From Sepiola atlantica (lineage: Eukaryota; Mollusca; Cephalopoda; Sepiida; Sepiolidae), in contig OY744546.1 of assembly GCA_963556195.1 (NCBI GenBank), positions 69,460,303-69,524,302 on the forward strand: 64,000 bases of DNA, given 5' to 3'. This document shows positions 54,735-63,179 of the stretch, piece after piece (the stretch's first letter is position 1; each line of letters opens with the position of its first letter). The notes under the pieces were generated by a model, which did no database searches, was not told the origin of the DNA, and worked only from the letters and a program-made list of their open reading frames with translations. The translations under genes and the position numbers were made by a program.

Positions 54735-54960
54735 TAAGGGAGACAACTCTTATTATACTCCTCAATTAAAAATATGAGTTATCCCCTTGTTGATTTTTGA
54801 ATCAGTGATTATTTGAAAATGTTTAATATTATCAGGTGTCTGGACTGGACTAAGTAATTGTTTTAAATAAATCATAGCCAAAATGAGGACAATCCCAAGA
54901 GAGAAGTGAGTCGGGTGGTATTTGGGTGAGGGTGATAGTCACCCTGTATTACTCCTTCCC
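54735..54960. other. Sequence between U2-SINE and hammerhead-like element
   Basis: No delimitable feature. The last 60 bp probably belong to the hammerhead-bearing repeat that follows. Confidence 0.35.
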
Positions 54961-54961
54961 A

Positions 54962-55012
54962 TACACACTGATGATTCTTCTTGAAGATGAAACACATGTA
55001 TGTGTATGTTGA
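54962..55012 (+). ncRNA. Hammerhead-like motif, full consensus core
   Basis: ACA (stem I), CTGATGA at 54968-54974, stem II TCTTC/GAAGA, GAAAC at 54989-54993, stem III ACACAT/ATGTGT, triplet GTA at 55004-55006 and TGT closing stem I. All conserved positions fit; the two-base stem II loop is unusually tight. It is followed by 'gaaaaatatttattataaat', shared with the copy at 55251. Confidence 0.5.
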
Positions 55013-55159
55013 AAAATATTTATTATAAATAATTATTTAAAGCTTCCTTCAAAGGGAGAGCATTCTGTAAGGGAAATATGAAAAGCTTCTAACTAAAGCA
55101 ATATTGCAAAGTTCCCTCCCCTTGGTTGAACACTTTACAGAGGCTGACTATGTTCATTT

Positions 55160-55335
55160 AATGAATATAGGCAAAGGTGTCGGATATACGTCAAAGGTGA
55201 CTTGAGTCCGAGTTTTGAATCCTACAACCGGTAATACAGCTATACTTAGCCATGCTGATGATTTTTTTGTTAAGATGAAACATCTGTACATGAATATCGA
55301 AAAATATTTATTATAAATAATTATATATGTAATAT
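55160..55335 (+). mobile_element. tRNA-like SINE with hammerhead-like end, diverged copy
   Basis: A degenerate tRNA-like head (GAGTTTTGAATCCTACAACC, B-box-like) is followed at 55255 by CTGATGA and at 55277 by GAAAC, then 'gaaaaatatttattataaat'. The layout parallels 10560-10700 and 33190-33330. Confidence 0.5.
55250..55294 (+). ncRNA. Hammerhead-like motif with intact core
   Basis: Stem I CATG/CATG, core CTGATGA (55255-55261) and GAAAC (55277-55281), minimal stem III AC/GT and triplet GTA. Stem II has decayed into a T-run against AAGA. Compensating retention of stem I and the core suggests a once-active motif. Confidence 0.45.
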
Positions 55336-55379
55336 ATATATATATATATATTTATTTTAAATAATTGTATAAGTATAAA

Positions 55380-55645
55380 TTTTTATTTATACAAACATTA
55401 TTGGTTACATATGTGCATACATGTTTCGGTTGTACTCTTCACAGACTTACTCCAGAGAAGTCTTTGGTTTGAAGAGGTTCACTCTCTGCGAAGAGCCCAA
55501 CCGAAACATGTATGCACATATGTAACCAATAATGTTTGTATAAATAAAAATTTATACTTATGAACAGCTCTACTTGTTATTGAGCACTTTTTATAAACAC
55601 TTGAGTTTCAACGGATTTACATCTACAGAAACTAATACAATACAT
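55380..55645. repeat. Inverted-repeat element related to hammerhead family
   Basis: 'tacaaacattattggttaca' plus 'tatgtgcatacatgtttcgg' at 55389-55430 is matched in reverse at 55498-55540. The outer part contains 'gagctctact'/'tattgagcacttttt', as in the 10040 and 15640 elements. GAAAC is present (55502), but the preceding core is CTGCGAAGA. Confidence 0.7.
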
Positions 55646-55689
55646 GTACAATATATATATATATATATATATAATTACACACACACACA

Positions 55690-56320
55690 TTAGTGGGGAT
55701 ATGTGTGGGTATGTTTAGTATACATACAGACTTATCAAATAAATTCTGTTGACAGTGCACACAGACACATACACAGAGTTTGAATTACCTATTAGACTAG
55801 ACACTGCCCTCAAGTGTCTTCGGTCTTTCTGTACAAGGATTTGTCATGACAGCCTGACATGAGGATACTTCACCCTACAAATAAACCATGACCAAATATT
55901 CAAAATAACATAGTATGCTAAGCCCAAATAAGATCCCTTTGGTATGGCTACATACCGGCTTATGAAAAGAATGGTGCACCTTCTCCAAGTTATGTTACAT
56001 CTAGTAACAGCACTAAGCTGGATACTCCACCAGACTAGATGAATTTATTGTACTTAAATCCGGTAAGGCCAAGAGACCACAAGAAAGATATACTATAAAA
56101 TAATCAACTGGTTACCTGGGGAGAGGAAAATTAATGTTCTTCATTTCTTTATTAACTCAACGTTTGAGGGGTAAAGGAGAACTTTAGTTGAATATTCGAA
56201 TAACTAAGTATCTCATTTAGAGATCAAGTAATAGCCTGAGGAAGGGCCCCCCCCCCTTGATTTCTGAGAATTTATACTGAAGTAAAATGAAAAAAAAAAG
56301 TATGTTTTCATATTCGAACC
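55690..56320. other. Intron, no recognised gene
   Basis: Intron 4-5 with a C-run at 56249-56257. Nothing was identified. Confidence 0.4.
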
Positions 56321-56323
56321 TAC

Positions 56324-56382
56324 CAAGAGAGGTGATGCCATAAAACTCTGCTTCATGTCGCAGGGTGGGCAGGCTGACTTCC
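56324..56382 (-). CDS. KCTD3: KCTD3 exon 4 (end of BTB domain)
   Basis: The 59-nt exon encodes EVSLPTLRHEAEFYGITSL, matching the LRHEAEFYGITPL block that closes the BTB domain in KCTD3 and SHKBP1. The acceptor is ttttttgcag and the donor is CTTG|gtaggt. The final G joins TC of the next exon to make valine. Confidence 0.96.
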
Positions 56383-56489
56383 CTGCAAAAAAAGAAAAAG
56401 AGAAAAAAAAGTATTTTCAAAAAAAAGAATCAAATAATTTGTTTTGTTTTTTTTAGTCTAAAAGATAAAAGTTCTATGAAAATTCTTCT

Positions 56490-56660
56490 TACCTGTAGAA
56501 CACGTTACCACAATATTGCTTCTCTGATAGCTACAACATGGTCCTCTTCAAATCTAATTTCAATAAATAATTGTCAAAGACCATCGTCGTAAGTCATTAA
56601 CCCTGATCCTCGAGTGGCTCTTAGCCTTGATAAGTGGTGATTCATCAGTAATTTTTTTTT
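56490..56660 (+). pseudogene. LINE 3' end (CR1-like), copy 2
   Basis: 'cttacctgtagaacacgtta' and 'agctacaacatggtcctctt' continue to 'ccctgatcctcgagtggctc' plus 'ttagccttgataagtg', the same 3' end as 47345-47640 and 59760-59985. Confidence 0.7.
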
Positions 56661-56870
56661 TTAAATTGACAAAATCAGTTTTAACCGTTTTTTTTATTTA
56701 AATTTTTTTTTTAAATTGACAAAATCAGTTTTAACCGTTTTTATTTAAAAAAATTTTTTTAAATTGACAAAATAAGTTTTAACTGTCTTTTCTTTTATTT
56801 AAATTTTTTTTTTTAAATTGACAAAATCAGTGTTTACTTTTTGTTTTATAATTAAAAAATTTTTTTTTAC
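56655..56870. repeat. 53-bp tandem repeat, about 4 units
   Basis: Unit 'ttttttttaaattgacaaaa' plus 'tcagttttaaccgttttttt' and A/T filler, starting right after the LINE 3' end. It may be an expansion of that LINE's terminal repeat. Confidence 0.85.
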
Positions 56871-56884
56871 ATTTCTAAAAGAAG

Positions 56885-57172
56885 AAAAAGTAGAAAAAAT
56901 TATCCACTAGAACTTTAATTACAAGTATCATAACAAAGATTTCAGTTATCTGCCCTTGAAATCTTCTTAAAAAACAAGATGGAGGCTTACTGAACGAGTC
57001 GCTGTTATGATACGCAGAATGGAAAAATACTTATAATTAAAGTTCTAGTGGATAATTTTTTCTACTTTTTTGTACAGTGAGTAAGAATATAACGCTGAAT
57101 AAGTATATAATATTGTTTTTGTAAAAAAATAATTTTTTAATACGGTCGCTGAACAGCATAAGCACCAAAGTT
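56885..57172. repeat. Inverted-repeat element, family of 15969-16600
   Basis: 'gtagaaaaaattatccacta' plus 'gaactttaattacaagta' (56890) and its complement (57027-57065) flank a centre with 'gggcagataactgaaatc'-type text. The outer right end is TGGTGCTTATGCTGTTCAGC on the minus strand, like the TGGTGCTTAT terminus at 15973. Confidence 0.7.
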
Positions 57173-57313
57173 TCTCTCTGTTTCCACAGAGTTCTTTCTG
57201 CAGAGCTGGTCTAAAGAAGAGGTTACGAGGCACATCTCTACGGACGCAAGTTAATAAGCTGAACAGTGATCTAGAGATGGAAGCGGTAAGCAGAAAGTCT
57301 TGAGGGTACTTAC

Positions 57314-57387
57314 TTAAGATCCACTTGTTTGGTACGCAGGAAATTGAGAATGATAGAAAAAAGCTTAGCGTCTCGATCAATGAAAAT
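57314..57387 (-). CDS. KCTD3: KCTD3 exon 3 (BTB domain)
   Basis: The 74-nt exon encodes IFIDRDAKLFSIILNFLRTK then QVDL. IFIDRD and ILNFLRTK are hallmark motifs of KCTD BTB domains (second strand/helix region). The acceptor is attttggcag and the donor is TTAA|gtaagt. It ends with AA, completed to a lysine codon by the G opening the next exon. Confidence 0.95.
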
Positions 57388-57589
57388 CTGCCAAAATAAA
57401 AAGGTCATTATTTAAAATTAATATTAACATTAATACCAATAACGCTATCACATTTGTGAGTAGCCAATGGAAATAAAAGCTGAAATCAAGACAAATTTCT
57501 CTACCTGGGGTCCGTGGCCCCCTGTGTGTATGTGGAACGAGGACAGAAAAACAACCACTTATTTTCTAAACAACTCCAATCAGTTACAA

Positions 57590-57895
57590 CTAAGTCAAAA
57601 TTAAGAGAAAGTCACCAAGTGCGTACGTGGAAGTAAGAACCAGGAAATCATTCTTTGATCAAACAAGTCATCTAACTCCCCTACCCCTATGACAAAATTA
57701 ACATTTTTAGTAATCAGAGATAACTGTCAAAAGAGGAAAAAATCATTAAAAAAAAAAAAAAAGCGGAGTTTGATCAAAAAGCTGAAACTCACATATATGA
57801 GAGGCTTGAGCAAATTAAGTGGAAATCCACTATTTCTGAACTAAAAAAAAAAAAATGGAATTCCGCTAAAAGGCGGAGAACTAATATCCCTGTGC
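57590..57895 (+). repeat. Dispersed repeat shared with 17700-18010
   Basis: Same ordered phrases as 17700-18010, plus 'aagcggagtttgatcaaaaa' and 'ggaattccgctaaaaggcgg'. Short inverted phrases occur, but no complete TIR. Confidence 0.55.
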
Positions 57896-58650
57896 ATAAT
57901 GGGGGATATTTATTAATTGATGTCTAATACCTATTGTTACAATTTCACAAAAATTTGAGATAACTGAATTTTCATGGAGTGATTCCACCTCCTCTTTGTC
58001 CCCTTTGCATAAAACTAAACAAGCCATGCATGTGTGGTGCCCCTCTGTATGTGACTCGATGTGGCGAGTGTAAAATGCAATAAATTTGGGCATTTTTTAC
58101 CCCCCTTTGACTCCCTAAGGGCGCGAACCCGAATTTTTCTGAGGTCAAGGATGCTCATTTTATATCCAGAACAATTACCTCTACATTTTGGCCAAGATTC
58201 AGAAAAATTGAATGGATAGATCAAACGTTATGGGAGAAAAAGGGTCATTTTTTGCCATTTTGGGGGCTTTTGACCCCCTGGGGGCGCGAACCAGATTTTT
58301 TCCAAGGTCAGCGATACTTATTTTCTATTAGGAACAATTGCCTCCACATTTTGGCCAAGTTTCAGAGAAATTGAATGGATGGATGAAAAGTTATGGGGCA
58401 AAAAATGTCATTTTTTGCCATTTCGGGACCTTTTGACTCCCAGAGGGGCTAACCAGATATTTTTTCAAAAATCGGAGAATGTCACTTTCTAACCTGACAA
58501 AAGTTACAACTTCATGCAAAATTTCAGAGAAATTCAATGGATGGTTGCGGAGAAAAATCCGGACGGACGGATGGACATGCCTCAAAACATAAGTCCCCTG
58601 ATTTTATAAATCGGGGCACCAATTAAACTAAATATAGCCCACATAACCCA
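57895..58650 (+). repeat. Dispersed repeat interrupted by a triplicated RTE-tail-like unit
   Basis: The outer parts (57895-58020 and 58618-58650) match 6890-7035 contiguously. The inner 58021-58617 holds three units of 164-173 bp with 'tttggccaagtttcagagaa' and 'attgaatggatgg', ending 'ccggacggacggatggacat'. The inner block is therefore a later insertion. Confidence 0.75.
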
Positions 58651-58693
58651 GGAGTGAATATACACATACCTAATTTTATATAAATAGATTTAA

Positions 58694-58928
58694 CCCTTAA
58701 ATGCTTTATTGTTTTAAATTGGTATAAAAAAAATGTTATCATCGAAGATACCGATTACCAATTTAGCGGGTGTGCTAATACAACATCATACTAATACCTA
58801 CTCACACTTGCCAACAGGCTTGTATCAGATGTGAAAAAAGTTGCAGTTTGACACATTTTCGTTAAATATTATATTAAATAGCAAGTTTGTTGGAATGTGC
58901 CATATTTGAAGCAAAAAGCATTTAAGTG
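58694..58928. mobile_element. piggyBac-like MITE (TTAA), copy 1
   Basis: 235 bp flanked by TTAA at 58690-58693 and 58929-58932, with terminal inverted repeats CCCTTAAATGCTTT and CACTTAAATGCTTT. The inner 'tttagcgggtgtgctaatac' and 'agttgcagtttgacacattt' are shared with the copy at 62629. No transposase frame is present. Confidence 0.82.
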
Positions 58929-58934
58929 TTAAAT

Positions 58935-59500
58935 ATTTTGGGGTATTTTCGACATGAATTAGCTCCTTTGAGTTGCCAACTATTCCAATTTGATTGGCCA
59001 AGGCAATTCTCCTTGACCAATCAACAAACACCTAATGTTGACGAGCTAGATGCAAAAATCTTTTGTCTGTTCTTTTTTGAAAGCTGTATTTGATGGGAGA
59101 TGTTGAGAAACGCTGCTCTGTCCCTTTGAAGATGATCGCCAACAAGTTAACACCCAAGGACATTCACTTCATTTGTGTCTGACGTCTAGGGGAGCTGTCT
59201 AAAACTAACGTTAAATAAACATATTTCATAATTGGTTTTGTTTCGAGCCGCAAAATACAATTAGTTTTCTAAGACATTTCCTGTATCTGTTTAATACATA
59301 TATAATTCTTTTATCTCGAGTCTTGCGTGTCTATCTTTTGTTTCAGCATCTTACCAACTCCGCCAAGTGATAATTTAACCGTTCTTTGCCAGAATCACTT
59401 CAATATTTGACATTTAGCTAAAGTTGAACATCAACTTACTCTATTGCCCATACCTCACACAGCATACCAAACTATATATTAAATTTTATTTAGAATCAGA
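58935..59500. other. Intron, no recognised gene
   Basis: Intron 1-2 flanking sequence. Nothing was identified. Confidence 0.4.
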
Positions 59501-59508
59501 TTACTTAC

Positions 59509-59554
59509 CGCTCCAGTTTCATCTTTTTGGGAAGCGATTCTTCCACTTAATAAA
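59509..59554 (-). CDS. KCTD3: KCTD3 exon 2 (BTB domain)
   Basis: This 46-nt microexon-sized exon encodes LLSGRIASQKDETGA after the split serine, equivalent to the LLSGRISTLRDETGA segment of vertebrate KCTD3. The acceptor is tttctttgtag and the donor is GCG|gtaagt. It ends in phase 0, which fits the next exon starting with a complete isoleucine codon. Confidence 0.93.
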
Positions 59555-59759
59555 CTACAAAGAAAAAAAAGAAAAAGAAATTAGTAAAAAAAAAAAAATG
59601 CAATGGAATAGTCCGAAGTGCGGGGTTAGTATTTAGACTCTTTGCGAAACACATTCTTCAAACTTGATGCTCTTTGGAAAACTATTTCAGTCTCTTTATG
59701 AAATTCAAGTTACATTTCTATTTTTTTAAATTTTATTTTAAGCTTTTTTCTGTATATTA

Positions 59760-59985
59760 TTGCATGACTCTTCCCTACTGACTACAACATGGTCATCTTT
59801 AAAAACCAATGCCAACAAATACTTTTTATAAAACCGCCCTCATGAGTACAAACATTTTGTCCATTTTATTCACCATTTTCAATCCTCTCATAATAATCTT
59901 CATCGTTCAACTGACAATCCATCCACATGTTTAACCCGTATCCTTGAGTGGCTTTTGGTCTTGATAAGTGATTTATTAGTCAAAA
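59760..59985 (+). pseudogene. LINE 3' end (CR1-like), copy 3
   Basis: 'gactacaacatggtcatctt', 'aatgccaacaaatacttttt' and 'tatccttgagtggcttttgg' follow the same order as 47400-47640. The coding part is reduced to a few codons. Confidence 0.7.
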
Positions 59986-59987
59986 CA

Positions 59988-60060
59988 AAAAATTCATGAC
60001 ATTTACAGAATGTCAGAATTGCTTCTTAATTCTGACATTCTGAAAATGTCATGAATTTTT
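59988..60060. repeat. Hairpin, arms about 32 bp
   Basis: 'aaattcatgacatttacaga' plus 'atgtcagaatt' is mirrored by 'aattctgacattctg' plus 'aaaatgtcatgaattt' with a 7-nt loop. It sits at the end of the LINE copy. Confidence 0.85.
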
Positions 60061-60280
60061 TATTTTTTTTTTTTACAAAGAATAAAATCAAACGAGAGTA
60101 TAAGCTTTTCTCTCGACACACCAAACACTACCCGAACCTGGATTGATAAACACAACGACAAACTGAATTATAAACATGCATAATTATACCGTTTGAAAGA
60201 GGATAAAAATTGGAAAAAAACATTTTTTTTTTGTTTGCATCATTTATTTTCTACTCAAATCTTTTTTTTTTTAACTTCAG

Positions 60281-60318
60281 GCTAGGATCAAAGTGTAGTA
60301 TCTGTTCTGTCCTCAGTC
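60281..60318 (+). repeat. U2 snRNA-head fragment on a different body
   Basis: GGCTAGGATCAAAGTGTAGT then ATCTGTTCTGTCCTCAGTC reproduces the U2-derived head, but the downstream text is not the U2-SINE body. It is followed directly by the 114-bp direct duplication. Confidence 0.6.
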
Positions 60319-60541
60319 AAAGTAGAAGAAATCCTTCTTAACTGAGACAATTTATATTTTTGTCCAATCCAGAGTGCCCCTTTTTAGAGGAGCTGCATAT
60401 ATACCCCACATAAAAAAACTGACCTTGTCCTCAGAGTAGAAGAAATCCTTCTTAACTGAGACAATTTTTATTTTTGTCCAATCCAGAGTGCCCCTTTTTA
60501 GAGGAGCTGCATATATACCCCACATAAAAAACTGACCTTGT
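60313..60541 (+). repeat. 114-bp direct duplication
   Basis: 'agtagaagaaatccttctta' through 'cataaaaaactgaccttgt' occurs at 60321 and 60435. The second unit lacks the U2 head, reading 'cagagtagaagaa' instead. Confidence 0.9.
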
Positions 60542-60962
60542 GTCTAACTTTGCCTTCATGATGAGACAAGCAAATAGAGAGTATAAGATGAGATACCCCA
60601 CCCCCATCTGTGCTATGAGAATATTTTGTTTATCTTTCATTTTTGTTGTTTCATTTTTAAATTGGAGACGGTGAAAAAAGAGTGTGTTGAATTATTCAAT
60701 TCATTATTTTAAATCGAATAGGCTATTCTGCCGGGATTGGCAGAATAACGACCCTCTTGTTATTTTGCCGGTCCCGGCAGAATAACGAGGGGGTCGTTAT
60801 TTTGCCGGCTCATGTTTAGTTAACCTTACTGTTACAGTTACAGCGAAGATTTAACGAGTCAACATTTAAAGTTTTATTTCACCATTTTTCCAATAAAAAG
60901 TAAATAATTAAACGAAGATAATGAAACTGAAAAAATAAACAAATCTTTAATACTTATGTTTT

Positions 60963-61334
60963 TGTTTGGCTAAGATCAAAGTGTAGTATCTGTTCCGATG
61001 GATACTGCACTCCATAGACTGGTATCGTTTTGGCCTTCAGGGCTTGATTCCGCCGGTCTATGGGTTTGTCCTGTGCAGTTCTAGGAGGTCCACCCTCCCA
61101 GGTTTTGCCTCCTCTCTTTGGGGAGGAGTAAGTTTATTGCTTACTGCCTGAGGCGCCCCTACCGGAGAATGCCGACGGGGCTGCCCAGGCAATTTTTAAT
61201 GGCCAGAGTGCTCACCTTCTCGGGCGCTGGCTTTTCAAGTCCACTTTCCTGACCCGACCTTGGGTCACATCTTACTTGTGGGAGTAAGAAAACTGACCTT
61301 GTGCCTAACCTCCTGGAGAGGAGGTAAATAAATA
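60963..61334 (+). mobile_element. U2 snRNA-headed SINE, copy 7 (plus strand)
   Basis: TTGGCTAAGATCAAAGTGTA then GTATCTGTTCCGATGGATAC begins the element. The body runs through CTGTGCAGTTCTAGGAGGTC and GAGGCGCCCCTACCGGAGAA, includes the 'gccagagtgctcac' block, and ends CTCCTGGAGAGGAGGTAAAT. At about 370 bp it is the longest copy and the only one on the plus strand. Confidence 0.88.
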
Positions 61335-61868
61335 CAGTGATTTTTTTTTTATAATTTAAAACTTTATAAAAACGAGTGAAATGATGAGAAATAGTCCAAA
61401 CATTTATCTTAAAAGATAGTGAAAAATCAGTTTTAAAATTGCTGTTTAGACAGTTTATAAAACTTAAATTATAAAAATTATATCTGATTTAATTTCTTTA
61501 GGGACTTATCTGTAATTATTTTAATAATCAGATTTCTTAACAAGAGTTATTTATTTTTTATATCAATGAATGAAAACTATTTTTTTTCTTCTTAAATAAC
61601 TAAAACATTTTTTATCCGACGCAAATTGCTTCTAAATCTGACTAAAGAATCTAATTGTCTGTAATATTTTCCTTCATTTAATTAATTTTTACTTTTAATG
61701 TTTTTTGTATTAAAAGCAGATATTTCTTTTATATTCAAAAAATTAAAATAACCGACAGAATAGCAACTGATTATGACGATGAAAATAAATTGTTATCAAA
61801 TATTTGTACTTATTTATTTCATTACCCTTTCTTTCACAAGACGATAACAGTTACGTTAAAAAAACATA
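61335..61868. other. Interior of the TIR element, no gene
   Basis: AT-rich sequence without an open frame of note. It would be the remains of the element's own interior or filler. Confidence 0.5.
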
Positions 61869-62020
61869 AGCCGGCAGAATAACGACCCCCTCGTTATTCT
61901 GCCGGGACCGACAAAATAACCTCTTCCATTTTAAATACTCCCCCCCCCCCCCACAAAAAAAAAAACGACAATTGCCTCACGGCCCCACAAGAAATTTGCC
62001 TCTCTCCGATGCATACACAC

Positions 62021-62074
62021 CTTGTAAAAAATGAATCTGCTATCCATGTTAAAGTTTGTCTTGAGGTAGAAAAT
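62021..62074 (-). CDS. KCTD3: KCTD3 visible exon 1 (start of BTB domain)
   Basis: The 54-nt exon encodes FSTSRQTLTWIADSFFT, matching the start of the KCTD-type BTB domain (family: RFSTSRQTL-W-PDSFF). The acceptor is ctttttcag-like and the donor is CAAG|gtgtgt. It begins with the last base of a split codon, so at least one exon carrying the start codon lies upstream, and none is recognisable between 62075 and 64000. It ends two bases into a serine codon completed by the exon at 59509. Confidence 0.92.
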
Positions 62075-62179
62075 CTGAAAAAGAAAAGAAAAACAAAAGA
62101 CATTTTACTACAAGATGCAAGAATTTTGAATGAAATGCGATCAATTAAAAATTTTCATCATCATCATCATCATTTGGTA

Positions 62180-62600
62180 TTTAAGATGCTCCAGGGTGGG
62201 GAACACTCGGCAACGTCTCATGCTTACTCTCCATGCGGTACAATCCAAAGGATTGACATCAGTCATGATGCATACAATCAAATCACTTCTTCCTTGGTCT
62301 ACTGCGCACCCTAGTGTCTGAGGTATTCAAGCGTGTTATGGAGTTGATGCAGGAGGTGGCACACTGTACATGGCCAAACCACCCGAGATGCAGAGGACAT
62401 AAGGCATCCAAAATCTCATTAATACCAAAAATTTTCTGATAAAGCATGATTGAACGAGTTCTTTCCTCTACTTCGCTGCCGCACATTCACCTGATCACGG
62501 AAGCATTTGAGGCTCATGTCTTACTGCCATACAAAATGGCAGAGCGAACACAGGCCAAAAAAGACTTTGCCCAGAGTTCTGAAAGAAATGGGTCTAGATG
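62180..62600 (-). pseudogene. LINE RT C-terminal fragment
   Basis: The minus strand encodes MCGSEVEERTRSIMLYQKIF then LCPLHLGWFGHVQ, comparable to the WMCGV...R....L...L...RLRWFGHV motif after RT in RTE-like LINEs. Upstream frames continue the homology with frameshifts (an LYGS-like stretch near 62540). Confidence 0.7.
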
Positions 62601-62628
62601 TATCAGTAGAAAAAAATAGCCATCTTAG

Positions 62629-62861
62629 CTCGTAAATGCTTTATTTTTTACATTGGTTCGAAAGAAAACATGTTATCATCGAAGATACTGATTACCTATT
62701 TAGCGGGTGTGCTGATGCAACATCATACTAATACCTACTCACACTTGCCAATGGGCTCGTTGCAGATGTGAAACAAGTTGCAGTTTGACACATTTTCGTT
62801 GAATATTATAATAGGTATTTTGTTGGAATGTGTCATATTTGAAACAAAAAACATTTCAGGG
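62629..62861. mobile_element. piggyBac-like MITE, copy 2 (diverged)
   Basis: It shares the body of 58694-58928 ('atgttatcatcgaagatac', 'cctactcacacttgccaa', 'tttgacacattttcgtt'). The right flank is TTAA (62862-62865) and the left TTAG. The TIRs are decayed. Confidence 0.75.
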
Positions 62862-63179
62862 TTAAAGGATGTACTAAATTGTGATCGTAAAAATAAAAAA
62901 AAAGAAATTGTGAAAAATTTCCATTTTGTGGCACTCCTCTGTGAATAGAGGTAGCACAGCAGAGATACAAAGCCGATATTAATCAAGATGTGTGAATGTA
63001 GAGAATAAGACAAAACAGGCTGTAGAGGAAGAGGAGAGACAATAGGATAGTGGGAGTGGTGAGTGTGAGGAAGAGGAAAGAAAAGAGGATAGAGGAGAAG
63101 GAAAAGGGGGTGGGCGAAACACAAGGATAGTGAAAGTGAGGACGAGAAGGACAGACAAGAGGATAGTAGGAGGGAGGGG

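Larger units (their letters stand above)
60759..61920. mobile_element. DNA-transposon-like element with 52-bp TIRs and 5-bp TSD, carrying a U2-SINE
   Basis: The termini GTTATTTTGCCGGTCCCGGC plus AGAATAACGAGGGGGTCGTT recur inverted at 61869-61920. CTCTT flanks both ends (60754-60758 and 61921-61925). The interior has no transposase frame, and its first half is occupied by a U2-SINE, so that SINE inserted later. A further inverted TIR-like piece lies outside on the left (60726-60752). Confidence 0.75.
5243..62074 (-). other. KCTD3: KCTD3/SHKBP1-like gene, 18 coding exons, 5' end missing
   Basis: The gene runs on the minus strand across most of the window. Eighteen exons were found by translating conserved blocks and placing GT/AG borders; all 17 inter-exon phases agree, giving 715 codons from the first visible residue to TAA. 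Exons 1-5 encode the BTB/T1 fold, exons 6-7 a variable linker, exons 8-17 the WD40-type propeller, and exon 18 a low-complexity tail. In vertebrates KCTD3 is a cytoplasmic adaptor reported to regulate the HCN3 channel, and its paralogue SHKBP1 binds SH3KBP1; the role in this animal is inferred only by homology. The start codon and roughly 30 N-terminal residues are not in the visible exons. Introns range from about 1 kb to 9.6 kb and are packed with repeats. Orthology is secure from near-identical blocks; KCTD3 versus a pre-duplication KCTD3/SHKBP1 ancestor cannot be decided here. Confidence 0.95.
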
